Origin: DFXE01 sp032054765
GTDB lineage: Bacteria; Bacteroidota; Bacteroidia; Bacteroidales; Tannerellaceae
Direction of reading: 5' to 3'
DNA length: 64,000 nt
Assembly (NCBI GenBank): GCA_032054765.1
Contig: DAMBSC010000006.1
Coordinates: 186,001-250,000, forward strand
The notes beneath the pieces were generated by a model. That model made no database searches, was not told the DNA's origin, and was given only the letters and a program-made list of their open reading frames with translations. Of the stretch, positions 8,602-17,974 are shown piece by piece. The position numbers and the translations under genes were made by a program. Each line of letters starts with the position of its first letter. Position 1 is the first letter of the stretch.

Positions 8602-11600
8602 ATGAGTATATATGCAACAGCCGTAAAAAAACCGGTAACAACCATGCTCGTCTTTGTAGCAATCGTTATCCTGGGGCTATTCTCACTCAGCAAGCTGTCG
8701 GTAGACCTGCTTCCCGAAATCGAAACAAACACCATCATGGTGATGACCGCCTATCCCGGAGCAAGCGCCTCGGATATAGAAATGAACGTAAGCAAGCCGA
8801 TAGAGAATGTAATGAACAGCGTGAGCGACCTGAAAAACCTCACCTCGCAATCACGCGAAAACATGTCGATCGTCACGCTCGAATTCGAATACGGAACCGA
8901 CATCAACGTAGCCACAAACGATGTGCGCGACAAACTCGATATGGTAGAAACATCACTACCCGACGATGTGGAAAACCCCATCATCTTTAAATTCGGGACA
9001 GACGATATACCCATTATGATCCTCTCGGTAACAGCCGACGAAAGCACGAACGCACTATACAAGATCCTCGACGACAAGGTAGCCAACCCTTTGGCACGTA
9101 TCAGCGGCGTAGGAGCCGTTTCTATCTCGGGAACAGCCGTACGCGAAGTACAGGTATATTGCGACCCGTATAAACTGGAAGCCTACGACCAGTCTATCGA
9201 AAGCGTAGGTTCTATCATTGCACAGGAAAACCGCAACACTCCGGGCGGCAACATCGACATAGGCTCGCAGACCTATTCGCTGCGCGTACAAGGCGAGTTC
9301 GTAGATTCCCGCCAGATGCTCGACCTCGTGATCGGCACGAAAGACGGGAAAACAGTGTACCTGCGCGACGTGGCACGGGTGGAAGACTCCATAGAAGAAC
9401 GCGCACAGGAAGCCTATAATAACGGCGAAAAAGGAGGTATGATCATTATCCAGAAACAATCCGGCGCCAACTCGGTAGAGATTGCCCGCAAAGTACAGGA
9501 AAAACTGCCCGAATTGCAGGCCGGCCTCCCTTCAGATGTTAAACTGGATGTAATCGTAGATACATCTACCAACATCCTGAATACCATCGACAGCCTTATC
9601 GAAACGATTTCGATCACCTTTATCATCGTGATGCTCGTCGTTTTCGTATTCCTCGGACGCTGGAGGGCTACGTTCATTATCGTGCTTACGATCCCTATTT
9701 CGCTTATCGCCTCATTCGCTTACCTGTTTGCAACAGGAAATACACTGAATATCATATCGCTCAGTTCACTTTCGATAGCTATCGGAATGGTGGTAGACGA
9801 TGCCATCGTGGTGCTTGAAAACATCACCAAGCACATTGAAAACGGAAGCAAGCCCAAGCAGGCAGCCGTCTACGCAACGAACGAAGTAGCCGTTTCCGTT
9901 ATCGCTTCCACACTTACCATGCTGGCTGTATTCCTTCCCCTCACGATGGTATCCGGAATGGCAGGAGTAATGTTTAAACAACTCGGATGGATCGTAAGTA
10001 TTATCATGATCGTTTCAACAACGGCAGCTCTTACACTTACACCGATGCTCTGTTCAAAGATGTTGAAACTCGACCCGAAGAAAGGGAAACTATACACCCT
10101 TTTCTTTACACCGATTGAAAAAGCGCTCGGCGCACTCGACAACGGTTATGCTCGCCTATTGAACTGGGCAGTTCACCACCGCAAGACAGTCATCGCAGGA
10201 GCTATCGGTATTTTCGCTGCCAGCATGTTTCTGGTTCCGACGCTTAAAACCGAGTTTTTCCCCACGCAAGACAACGCACGTATCAGTATCAACGTCGAGC
10301 TACCGATAGGAACACGCCAGGAGATCACACGCGCATTGGCTTTACAGATCGACCAACAGCTAAGGGAGAACTATCCGGAGATCAAGATGAGCAACTTCAC
10401 CGAAGGACAAGCAAGCACCGACAATACATTTGCACAGATGAGCGACAACGGTTCGCATATCATCTCGTACAACATCGGACTATACAGCATAGACGAACGT
10501 ATGGAGAAATCGGGTTCCGAACGCGGACTGATCGAAATATGCGAACAGATACGCCGCGACCTGTCACGCTATCCCGAAATAAAAGACTATGAAGTAATAG
10601 CCGGAGGAAGCAAGATGGCAATGGGTGGAGAAAGCGCAGTAGACATCGAGATTTACGGTTTCGACTTCGAAAAGACCGACGCCGTAGCTGCCGAAATAGC
10701 TACACGCATGAACAACTCGCCCGTATGCTCGCAGACAAACATCAGCCGCGGCGAATATATCCCTGAATACCAGATCGACTTCGACCGCGAAAAACTGGCG
10801 CTCAACGGACTGAACGTTACAAGCGCTTCGATGTACCTGCGCAACCGTATCAACGGGTATGTATCCTCCAAATACCGCGAAGACGGGGAAGAATACGACA
10901 TCCGCGTATGGTATGCTCCCGAACACCGCCAATCGATAGAAGACATCGAAAACATTGTTGTGTACAACAATCAGGGACAAGGAATCCGTATGCGCGAACT
11001 GGGTACGGTAGTAGAACGGATGACCCCGCCGACCATCGAACGCAAGAACCGCGAACGCGTCATCACCGTATCGGCAGTAGTAGCACAAGGTTATGCCCTC
11101 AGCGACGTAGTAGACGCAGCCACCAGCGAACTCAACCGGATGGATATTCCTTCCGACCTCAACTGGCAATTGGCAGGTAGCTACGAAGACCAGCAGGATA
11201 CATTCAACGACCTCTTTATGTTGTTAATCCTCATCATCGTACTGGTATATATCGTGATGGCAGCACAGTTCGAGTCGTTCACCGACCCGTTCGTCATCAT
11301 GTTCTCCATACCGTTCGCACTCGTAGGAGTGATATTCGGGCTTTCCGTTACCCAGACACCATTAGGAGTAATGGCGCTGATCGGAGTAATCATGTTGATG
11401 GGTATCGTGGTGAAAAACGGTATCGTACTGATAGACTACACCATCCTCTGCCGTGAGCGTGGAATGGGCGTCCTCGCATCCGTTGTGGCAGCAGGCAAAT
11501 CACGTCTGCGTCCGGTATTGATGACCACCCTGACCACCGTACTCGGTATGATACCAATGGCTATCGGAACAGGCGAAGGCTCCGAAATGTGGCGCTCGAT

Positions 11601-11745
11601 GGGTATGACAGTAGCATGGGGACTATCCGTCTCTACCATAATCACCCTCATCCTGATCCCAACCCTCTACAGTGTATTCGCAGGCAGCGGCATCAAACGC
11701 AAACGCCGCGAACTAGCTAAAATAGAACATCTGGAAAATGTTTAA
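8602..11745 (+). CDS. RND-family multidrug efflux pump (AcrB/MdtB-like)
   Basis: A 1047-residue inner-membrane proton-driven transporter of normal length for the HAE1-type RND family. The first segment (ATAVKKPVTTMLVFVAIVIL) and the two large periplasmic loops are standard. Proton-relay residues are visible: the Asp pair in GMVVDDAIVVLEN of TM4 and the Lys in MGIVVKNGIVLIDY of TM10. It exports drugs, dyes or bile-like compounds; the substrate cannot be told from the sequence. It follows the adaptor gene after 263 bases that hold a family B repeat, and is followed by a PII-like accessory gene. Codon use is notably GC-ending. Confidence 0.95.
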   Translation: MSIYATAVKKPVTTMLVFVAIVILGLFSLSKLSVDLLPEIETNTIMVMTAYPGASASDIEMNVSKPIENVMNSVSDLKNLTSQSRENMSIVTLEFEYGTDINVATNDVRDKLDMVETSLPDDVENPIIFKFGTDDIPIMILSVTADESTNALYKILDDKVANPLARISGVGAVSISGTAVREVQVYCDPYKLEAYDQSIESVGSIIAQENRNTPGGNIDIGSQTYSLRVQGEFVDSRQMLDLVIGTKDGKTVYLRDVARVEDSIEERAQEAYNNGEKGGMIIIQKQSGANSVEIARKVQEKLPELQAGLPSDVKLDVIVDTSTNILNTIDSLIETISITFIIVMLVVFVFLGRWRATFIIVLTIPISLIASFAYLFATGNTLNIISLSSLSIAIGMVVDDAIVVLENITKHIENGSKPKQAAVYATNEVAVSVIASTLTMLAVFLPLTMVSGMAGVMFKQLGWIVSIIMIVSTTAALTLTPMLCSKMLKLDPKKGKLYTLFFTPIEKALGALDNGYARLLNWAVHHRKTVIAGAIGIFAASMFLVPTLKTEFFPTQDNARISINVELPIGTRQEITRALALQIDQQLRENYPEIKMSNFTEGQASTDNTFAQMSDNGSHIISYNIGLYSIDERMEKSGSERGLIEICEQIRRDLSRYPEIKDYEVIAGGSKMAMGGESAVDIEIYGFDFEKTDAVAAEIATRMNNSPVCSQTNISRGEYIPEYQIDFDREKLALNGLNVTSASMYLRNRINGYVSSKYREDGEEYDIRVWYAPEHRQSIEDIENIVVYNNQGQGIRMRELGTVVERMTPPTIERKNRERVITVSAVVAQGYALSDVVDAATSELNRMDIPSDLNWQLAGSYEDQQDTFNDLFMLLILIIVLVYIVMAAQFESFTDPFVIMFSIPFALVGVIFGLSVTQTPLGVMALIGVIMLMGIVVKNGIVLIDYTILCRERGMGVLASVVAAGKSRLRPVLMTTLTTVLGMIPMAIGTGEGSEMWRSMGMTVAWGLSVSTIITLILIPTLYSVFAGSGIKRKRRELAKIEHLENV

Positions 11746-11754
11746 AAATCTATC

Positions 11755-11792
11755 TATCAATTGCAGTCAGCTAAAGCAGACTGCAATTGATA
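11755..11792. repeat. Interspersed repeat family A, minimal palindrome
   Basis: A 38-bp near-perfect palindrome, TATCAATTGCAGTC / AGCTAAAGCA / GACTGCAATTGATA. It is what remains if only the two ends of the full element are joined. It lies 10 bases after the pump gene and may act as a transcript-stabilising hairpin before the PG0541-like gene. Confidence 0.85.
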
Positions 11793-11819
11793 ATTAACAA
11801 TTAATAATTTATAATTAAC

Positions 11820-12113
11820 ATGAAAGCAATATTCATATCATTCAATCAGGCATATTATGAGACAATCCTCACTATAATGGATCGCAACAACATCAGGGGA
11901 TTTACCTATTGGGAAACAGTACAGGGACGGGGAAGCAACAAAGGCGAACCCCACTTCGGAAGCCACGCATGGCCGACACTCAACAGCGCGATAATGACCA
12001 TCGTAGAAGACCGCCAGGTGGATAACTTCCTCGACCTGCTGCATAAACTCGACACACAGACCGAAGCACAAGGTCTGAGAGCATTTGTATGGGACGTAAA
12101 TCAAACAATATAA
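11820..12113 (+). CDS. PG0541-family transporter-associated PII-like protein
   Basis: A 97-residue soluble protein beginning MKAIFISFNQAYYETILTIM, with the conserved stretches GRGSNKGEPHFGSHAWPT and GLRAFVW. This is the family known in Bacteroidota as the PG0541 transporter-associated protein, a PII-like ferredoxin-fold trimer almost always found beside RND pumps. PII-like proteins bind small molecules through loops and regulate a partner transporter; that this one does so is inference from its position. It is followed after four bases by the next gene, so the two are translated together. Confidence 0.85.
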   Translation: MKAIFISFNQAYYETILTIMDRNNIRGFTYWETVQGRGSNKGEPHFGSHAWPTLNSAIMTIVEDRQVDNFLDLLHKLDTQTEAQGLRAFVWDVNQTI

Positions 12114-12117
12114 AGCT

Positions 12118-12699
12118 ATGTCTATACTGATCAGATTTACATTGATCCGCCGCAAAGTCATAGGACTGGTAAGCGGTGGTATCGTGGCGCTCCTCCTCGG
12201 GGGAGGCGCCTTGTATATGGCTACCCCGTTAAACTTCGGAAACGGATATTTCTTCGTTTCCCTGCTTGGAGTTATTTTTCTGTTGATCGCCCTGTTTTCA
12301 CTGATAGCTTTCTACAAACTCCGCCAGGAATACTTTGCCGCCATGTATATATCCGACGAAGGGATCAACGACATCTCTACCGGAAACCATATCGGAACCG
12401 TCATGTGGAAAGACGTGGAAAGCATCAAGGTAATGAAAGAACTCGGCAGCGGCAGCGGAGCAAAAAGCAGGAAATACATCGTACTGAAAGTATCGAACCC
12501 GACCGAATACATACAGCGCGAACCCAACCGCATCAAACGCCGTACCCTTGAACTCAAACTCCAGTACTACGGTTCCCCCATCTGCTTCTCCAACCGTGCC
12601 CTCAACTGCACCTTCGACGAACTGGAAAAAGCCGTTACGGCCAAATACGAACATTATAAAACACAACAAGTAAAAAGAATACACGTTTCAGACCACTAG
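12118..12699 (+). CDS. Two-TM membrane protein (STM3941-like)
   Basis: A 193-residue protein with two hydrophobic segments (about residues 16-35 and 42-65) and then a soluble domain of about 125 residues. The domain has a PH-like pattern (YISDEGINDIS, GTVMWKDVESIKV, then a basic strand region). It resembles proteins annotated STM3941 family; I hold that name loosely. It is the last gene of the efflux operon, after PG0541 with a four-base gap. No function can be assigned from the sequence. Confidence 0.75.
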   Translation: MSILIRFTLIRRKVIGLVSGGIVALLLGGGALYMATPLNFGNGYFFVSLLGVIFLLIALFSLIAFYKLRQEYFAAMYISDEGINDISTGNHIGTVMWKDVESIKVMKELGSGSGAKSRKYIVLKVSNPTEYIQREPNRIKRRTLELKLQYYGSPICFSNRALNCTFDELEKAVTAKYEHYKTQQVKRIHVSDH

Positions 12700-12740
12700 A
12701 TGATTGAAACAGCCATTAAAAAAGCTGTGCAACCGTAATC

Positions 12741-12808
12741 ATGCGTGTTTCTGACCATCCGGAGCATTTTTGAAACACTTATAGTTTTTACAGGAATCAG
12801 AATCTTTG
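12741..12808 (+). promoter_or_regulatory. Shared operator motif and -7 box before pldA
   Basis: ATGCGTGTTTCTGACCATCC at 12741 repeats the motif found twice before the TetR/efflux operon. A near-consensus -7 box (AATCTTTG, 12801-12808) begins 60 bases later, almost the same spacing as at the efflux promoter (59). This suggests control of both promoters by one activator, perhaps the AraC protein at 3846-4760. Confidence 0.6.
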
Positions 12809-12851
12809 CACTATTAGAAACAAGTAAATCTTCATAAAACAATTAGTTACC

Positions 12852-13760
12852 ATGAAAAAATTGACCCTGATAGTTGCAATGATTTTGAGTTTAGTAAATA
12901 GTAAAAGTAACCTGTCGGCACAGAATCTACCCGTTATAGTAAACGACAGTCTGGTCGAAGCCATTAAAAAAGAGATAGAGGCAACACCTTTCTACATGAA
13001 AAAGCAGGTAGACGTCGAAGAAAAAGACATCGTAAAAGTAATAGATGCCCTACCATTTTTCGGGATCTATAACGACACCTATTTCTCAACAGGAATACCC
13101 CTCAATACAACGATAGACAAGAACACAGCCGACGCGCTATTTCAGATAAGCATACGCGTGAGGCTCACACAAAGTGTCCTGCCGTTCAACACATTCCTCT
13201 ACCTTACTTATACACAGAAATCTTTCTGGGATATATATGCCGACTCCTCTCCTTTTCGCGACAGTAATTATAACCCCGGACTCGGACTGGGGCGCTACAT
13301 TACGAAAGATAACAAACTCCTCGGAGCAGGTTTTATACAGGTAGAACATGAATCCAACGGTCGTGATGGGGATGAATCGCGGAGCTGGAACCGTTTGAGC
13401 GCCTCTGTTAAATATTTCCATAACCCACGGGTTACATTCGGAGCCAAAGCTTGGATACCTTTCGTCGATGGCGAAAACAATAAAAGCCTCGTCGATTACC
13501 GCGGAGTTGTGACTTTTTCAGCCAACTACATGACCAAAAACCTCAAATGGTGGGCGTCTGCCGAAGTCACTCCCCGCAAAGGCTGGGGAAATGCCAACAC
13601 AGTCCTGTCATTAGCATACCGTACATCGCTCAAAAGCAACACCTACCTCTACGTACGCTTTTCCGACGGCAAGGGAGACAGCCTGCTCGACTACAACAAA
13701 TATTCAATGAACATCCGCGCCGGAATCTGCTTCAAACCCGACTTTTTCAGCATATTCTGA
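12852..13760 (+). CDS. pldA: Outer-membrane phospholipase A (OMPLA)
   Basis: A 302-residue protein with a signal peptide (residues 1-23, ending LSAQ) and the transmembrane beta-barrel of OMPLA. The catalytic region is EHESNGRDGDESRSWNR. His, Ser (+2) and Asn (+14) have exactly the spacing of the His-Ser-Asn triad of the E. coli enzyme. It hydrolyses phospholipids that reach the outer leaflet and so helps keep outer-membrane asymmetry. It is separate from the efflux operon but shares its upstream motif, which suggests co-regulation as an envelope response. Its stop codon faces the DUF362 gene convergently. Confidence 0.93.
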   Translation: MKKLTLIVAMILSLVNSKSNLSAQNLPVIVNDSLVEAIKKEIEATPFYMKKQVDVEEKDIVKVIDALPFFGIYNDTYFSTGIPLNTTIDKNTADALFQISIRVRLTQSVLPFNTFLYLTYTQKSFWDIYADSSPFRDSNYNPGLGLGRYITKDNKLLGAGFIQVEHESNGRDGDESRSWNRLSASVKYFHNPRVTFGAKAWIPFVDGENNKSLVDYRGVVTFSANYMTKNLKWWASAEVTPRKGWGNANTVLSLAYRTSLKSNTYLYVRFSDGKGDSLLDYNKYSMNIRAGICFKPDFFSIF

Positions 13761-13786
13761 CTAAATGATGATTATGAAAATTGGTG

Positions 13787-14797
13787 TTATGCTATATTAT
13801 CGATTCCGACTAATTCATATTTCTGGTTACCCATGCCAAGCTTTTCTGCATGTACAAGGATATGGGGACCATTACGCGACTCCATTCGTTCAATAAGATG
13901 TGTCTTTCCGGGATCGGCAGAGGCATATACCTGATCCACGCAGGCTTTGTCCAACGCTACCGGGTCGAGTGATGCCAGTATGCCGACGTCGCCCATTTCA
14001 GGGGCGGCAGGATTTGAGTCGCAGTCGCAATCTACCGATAGATTGTTCATCACATTGATATAAAGGATATTTTCCCCACAATGGTCGGCAACGGCTTTCG
14101 CTGCTTCAGCCATTGATTCGAGGAAGTCGTCCTGTTTAGGATTGCCCCAGTCGGTGTCGCTTGCTCCGGCAGAATGGATACGAGTCTTTCCGCGTGACGA
14201 AGCGATCCCTATCGAGATATTTTTCAAGGCTCCACCGAAACCTCCCATTGCATGTCCTTTGAAGTGGGAAAGTACAACTGTGAAATCATAATTCAGATAG
14301 TGCGAACCTACCATATCTTCGGAGATGTGCGTCCCTCCACGAACGGGTAATCCTACATCTCCGTCGGCATCCATGATATCTACATTCGCAATGGCCGTGA
14401 AACCATGGTCGGCAGCAGCCTTCAGATGGTCTTCTGTGTTCGAGCGCAGACCTCCGTATGCAGTATTACATTCTATAATTGTTCCGTTCACCGACTGGAC
14501 AAGGTTCTTTATCAGTCCGGGTTGGAGGTAATTATGTCCACCCGGTTCCCCTGTGCTTACTTTGATAGCTACGTTATTCCCTTTGGCTTCGCGTCCGAGG
14601 GCTTTGTAGATATTCATCAGGCTTTCCGGGGTGATGTCTTTTGTGAAATAAACTTTCGGAAGACCGTCACCCGTTTCAGGTACAGAGGCGCTTTCATTCT
14701 CCTTACTGCCGGATGATGAGCAGGCAACCGATATTAGCGACGGTATAAGGGGCACCGCAGCTATAAAACTTCTTCGATTCATATTCTTTACTTTCAT
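13787..14797 (-). CDS. DUF362-domain protein with Tat-like/lipoprotein leader
   Basis: A 336-residue protein. The N-terminus (NRRSFIAAVPLIPSLISVAC) has a twin-arginine-like motif and ends in a Cys that could be a lipobox, so it is exported. The rest matches DUF362: VAIKVSTGEPGGHNYLQPGL near residue 75, HFKGHAMGGFGGALKNISIG in the middle and ASLDPVALDKACVDQVY toward the end. Many DUF362 proteins carry a C-terminal pair of 4Fe-4S motifs; this one ends without them, although it has CDCDSN at about residue 250. The ATG at 14797 or the one five codons later could be the start. Its reaction is unknown. Confidence 0.85.
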   Translation of the reverse strand: MKVKNMNRRSFIAAVPLIPSLISVACSSSGSKENESASVPETGDGLPKVYFTKDITPESLMNIYKALGREAKGNNVAIKVSTGEPGGHNYLQPGLIKNLVQSVNGTIIECNTAYGGLRSNTEDHLKAAADHGFTAIANVDIMDADGDVGLPVRGGTHISEDMVGSHYLNYDFTVVLSHFKGHAMGGFGGALKNISIGIASSRGKTRIHSAGASDTDWGNPKQDDFLESMAEAAKAVADHCGENILYINVMNNLSVDCDCDSNPAAPEMGDVGILASLDPVALDKACVDQVYASADPGKTHLIERMESRNGPHILVHAEKLGMGNQKYELVGIDNIA

Positions 14798-14818
14798 AAC
14801 GATTAAAATTAAAGATTT

Positions 14819-15528
14819 CTATTTTTTGATTTTATTTAATTTATAAGTTTGATAAACCGGGCAACATTCCTGTATCCAACCTCTATATATATCTCTTTCA
14901 TATTGTTTTCCTGCTGCCTGCTTATATATGCTGTTTCTAGTTTCTGCGACACAATGTATTGTCCGGCAAAACTCTCCTGGCATGGATACCCTGGTTTTGA
15001 ATGTTTCAGGAAACCGAATAAACAAGAATAGAATCTTTCATCGGTTAACAACAGGCCGAACACAGCCTCCATCATTTTAAGTTCCATTACCTGCTGCAAA
15101 GGCTGTTTATTCATTTGGTAATAAGGCATCAACGATATATATATACTTTCCATATAAGGGTTATGGGGCAGTTCAATGATGTTTTTGCGGAATTTCCCCG
15201 TTTTGGGCGGTATGTTCTTTTTATTCATCCGATGGTGGAATTTACAGAGGAAATTATGGCTAAAACCCATAAATATACTCCCAAATGGCTCGTTTTCCGA
15301 AAGCTTCCTTACCAGCATGGTACTAACATCTTTGCGAAGGAAAATACATTCTCCTTTGCGTACTGTCTTTTTAAGGCTTCCACAGGAAATTTCCAGTTCG
15401 CCGGAAAAAACAAATACCAATACATGCTCCGGACAGGTATACAGGCATCCTTCTTCTTCATCGAAAAAGTATTTATAGAATATATCCATATAATTATATA
15501 CAGGATATTGATGTGTTTGCGGCTCCAT
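14819..15528 (-). pseudogene. Decayed AraC-family regulator
   Basis: The frame 15528-14836 encodes 230 residues clearly paralogous to the intact regulator at 15560-16387 (shared patterns such as PEHVLVFVFSG / PDHTLVYLYSG and EIYIEVGYRN / DVYVEVGFKN). Compared with it, about 40 residues containing the first helix-turn-helix are missing. The end is frameshifted: shifting by one base near 14856 restores FYQTYKLNK, which corresponds to HFYSAYKKQ of the paralogue, and ends at 14819. It cannot bind DNA normally. The sensor domain looks intact, so a truncated modulator role is conceivable but less likely. Confidence 0.72.
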
Positions 15529-15559
15529 AAATTGATTGCCTGTTCGTGTTTTAAATAAG

Positions 15560-16387
15560 TTATTTTGCAGGAGAGAACCCGAATTGTTTCTTGTATGCCG
15601 AATAAAAATGGGAAAGGTTCTTGAATCCTACTTCTACATATACATCGCTTACCTTTTTATTTTTATCCTGTAATATGTTATATGCCATTTGCAGCCGCTT
15701 ATTAATCAACCATTTCTGAGGGGTAAGATTACTTATCTTCGCAAAGTCGCGTTTAAACGTTGCCAGGCTGCGCCCCGTATACGAAGCAATTTCCTCCATA
15801 CTCAGGTCATACATATAGTTTTCGTTCAGGAATTCCATAATATCTATTTTCCACGGGGTAGTGAAATCGAACAGAAGGGGGTAAAACTCCTTGCTCGTAT
15901 TCAGTAAAGAGTAGATACCTTCTTGCAGTTTAAGCTTTACCACCTCTTCCGTAGGCTGGATATGGGAATCAAAATAAGGGGTAAGCGACTGGAAAAGGCT
16001 TGTAATATCAGGCCGTGCCTCAATCCTGAAAACATTCTTGTCGGAAACAGGTATATTTTGAGGTATCTCGTTTTTATTCAGGTTATTATAGAACTCCCGC
16101 AAAAGATTACGCTTAAAAGTAAGTGAAATGCCTTTATAGGCATTCTCGCCATCACTGTTCTTAAACATAGTGATACGATGGTCGCGACGGATAAATGTAC
16201 ACTCACCCGGCTGGATAACTATTTGCCCTCCCTTGTCTTCGATAACCTGTTGACCCGAATAAAGATAGACCAACGTATGATCGGGCGTAGCATGGATACA
16301 TTTACTGTTAAACTGGTTGAAGCACGAAAGGAATATCCCCGAATAATTTATCGTCCCTGCCAGATCTGTTTGCGATGCTTGTTTCAT
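15560..16387 (-). CDS. AraC-family transcriptional regulator (intact paralogue)
   Basis: A 275-residue regulator with an N-terminal cupin-like sensor (TPDHTLVYLYSG and QPGECTFIRRDH near residues 35-75) and a complete C-terminal AraC domain. Helix-turn-helix 1 is LSMEEIASYTGRSLATFKRD; helix-turn-helix 2 is SDVYVEVGFKNLSHFYSAYK, ending GFSPAK. I chose the ATG at 16387 rather than the TTG six codons upstream. The degraded copy of the same family lies 31 bases downstream on the same strand, so the pair arose by tandem duplication. The target may be the neighbouring genes, but no operator was recognised. Confidence 0.9.
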   Translation of the reverse strand: MKQASQTDLAGTINYSGIFLSCFNQFNSKCIHATPDHTLVYLYSGQQVIEDKGGQIVIQPGECTFIRRDHRITMFKNSDGENAYKGISLTFKRNLLREFYNNLNKNEIPQNIPVSDKNVFRIEARPDITSLFQSLTPYFDSHIQPTEEVVKLKLQEGIYSLLNTSKEFYPLLFDFTTPWKIDIMEFLNENYMYDLSMEEIASYTGRSLATFKRDFAKISNLTPQKWLINKRLQMAYNILQDKNKKVSDVYVEVGFKNLSHFYSAYKKQFGFSPAK

Positions 16388-16583
16388 ATACTTTCCTATT
16401 ATCAATTCACTAAAGATAGTCTATTTTACAAAGATGACAGTTACTTATAAAACTTTTTTCGCTCAGAGGCTCATTTTTATTTGTTTATAGGCTCATGAGC
16501 AAATTCGTAAAGGAAAAATATACTAATTTTGAGCAAAGTTTTTTAGCGAGATAGGACAAACAGCAATTTACAGATAAGATAAA

Positions 16584-16898
16584 ATGGAAAATGCACAAAA
16601 TAATAAAAACTGGATTATAGGAATCATATATTTCATTAGCTGTATCCCTTTGCCTATATATCCCTTCATTCTTCTCGCTAATGTTATGGCTCTTGGCGGC
16701 AATCGCTCAGATGATACACCCCTTCATCTTTTGGTTGTATGCTATGGTTTCTTTATATTTTCAACCTTATATCCATTGACATGGCTTATCAGCATAATAT
16801 TTATTAAACAGAAGAATATTAAAATTGCCATGCTCCCCCTAATTCATGCACTTATATGCCTTATTTTATTCTTCTTATGGATGTACTTTGATAATTAA
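16584..16898 (+). CDS. Small integral membrane protein
   Basis: A 104-residue protein with three hydrophobic segments (about residues 9-33, 46-72 and 80-101) and a short polar loop (NRSDDTPLH). I recognise no family. It is divergent from the AraC regulator and followed by the gene-free repeat region. Confidence 0.65.
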   Translation: MENAQNNKNWIIGIIYFISCIPLPIYPFILLANVMALGGNRSDDTPLHLLVVCYGFFIFSTLYPLTWLISIIFIKQKNIKIAMLPLIHALICLILFFLWMYFDN

Positions 16899-16932
16899 AA
16901 ATATGATTATCCGCATAATTCCCCTAAATGAT

Positions 16933-17062
16933 ACTTTTTACAATAAGTATGATAGCAGGAAGAAAAGTATAGCATCTATTTCGGAAAAGTATTAATACTT
17001 TTTGAAAAAAGTATGGCATCTTTTTTAGAAAACTATGCATACTATTTTAAAAGAATATATAA
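16933..17062. repeat. Interspersed repeat family B, copy 3
   Basis: Third copy: CTTTTTACAATAAGTAT, AGGAAGAAAAGTAT, then GGAAAAGTATTAATACTTTT and a tail AAAACTATGCATACTATTTT. The tail is close to that of copy 1 (AAAACTATGCGTCGTATTTT). Order and spacing of the blocks are kept in all copies. Confidence 0.75.
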
Positions 17063-17134
17063 CATGTTGATAAATAGGGATATATGGATGCATCTTGTTT
17101 TATCTATATAAAATGGAAATAAAATACAATATCG

Positions 17135-17166
17135 TCAGTCAGTTAAAACTGACTGCTATTGATAGG
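17135..17166. repeat. Family A end hairpin next to the tandem array
   Basis: CAGTCAGTTAAAACTGACTG followed by CTATTGATAG is one end of the family A element in inverted orientation. It caps the left side of the tandem duplication that follows. Confidence 0.7.
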
Positions 17167-17699
17167 GAAAGGGAACAATGGCGGATAATCATATTGTTTT
17201 AGATAATTATCCGCCATTGCTTTCCCTTCTTTCTATTGAAGAGCGATCCTAATCAATTGATTAGGATCGAATTTTCAATTGGCTATGGCCGATCTTCAAT
17301 TGCAGTCAGTTTTAACTGACTGACAATGAATGAAAATTATATAAATGGCTTTAGCCAAACTGTATCTTTCGGCTAAAGCCAATAATATATCCATATATCT
17401 TTATCAGTCTGCTAAAGCAGTCTGCAATTGATAGGGCAAGGGAACAATGGCGGATAATCATATTGTTTTAGATAATTGTTTGCCATTGCTTTCCCTTCTT
17501 TCTATTGAAAATTCGATCCTAATCAATTGATTAGGATCGAATTTTCAATTGGCTATGGCCGATCTTCAATTGCAGTCAGTTTTAACTGACTGACAATGAA
17601 TGAGAATTATATAAATGGCTTTAGCCGAATTTGTATTTCTTTTGGCTAAAGCCAATAATATATTCATATATCATTATCAGTCTGCTAAAGCAGACTGCA
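17158..17699. repeat. Tandem duplication of a ~270-bp palindrome-rich unit
   Basis: Two direct copies, about 17158-17426 and 17427-17699, differ by scattered substitutions and a few indels (offset drifts from 269 to 273). Each unit contains a long hairpin (arms with CAATGGCGGATAAT and ATTATCCGCCATTG), a palindrome centred on CGATCCTAATCAATTGATTA, and a complete family A element. In copy 1 the first hairpin has intact arms; in copy 2 one arm has changed (ATTGTTTGCCATTG). No protein-coding frame is present. The stretch 16899-17974 holds no gene. Confidence 0.85.
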
Positions 17700-17822
17700 A
17701 TCGAAGATCAGCCCCAGCTAATTGATAGATCAGCAATTGAACTATCAAAGAGGCAATTATGCGGATAACCAATAAAAAATAATGAATATCCCCTATTGCC
17801 CCCATCTTTCAATCAATAGGAA

Positions 17823-17967
17823 GGTGTGTCAAAAGTTAATAAAAGAATATAAACACGGAGGCACGGTGAACACAGAGTTTTTTAATCTTTTGATAATAAA
17901 TAAAATAATTTCTTCGTGTTCTCTGTGTCTCTGTGTTTTAAATTATATTCCGAACTTTTGACACATC
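17823..17967. repeat. ~145-bp inverted repeat element
   Basis: The outer arms are GGTGTGTCAAAAGTT and AACTTTTGACACATCC. Inside lie AAACACGGAGGCACGGTGAA and its imperfect complement CTCTGTGTCTCTGTGTTTTA. The centre is AT-rich. It ends eight bases before the 3' end of the leftward lipoprotein gene at 17975 and could also terminate transcription. Such ACACAGAGGCACAGAG-type repeats are common between genes in this phylum. Confidence 0.8.
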
Positions 17968-17974
17968 CTCATAG

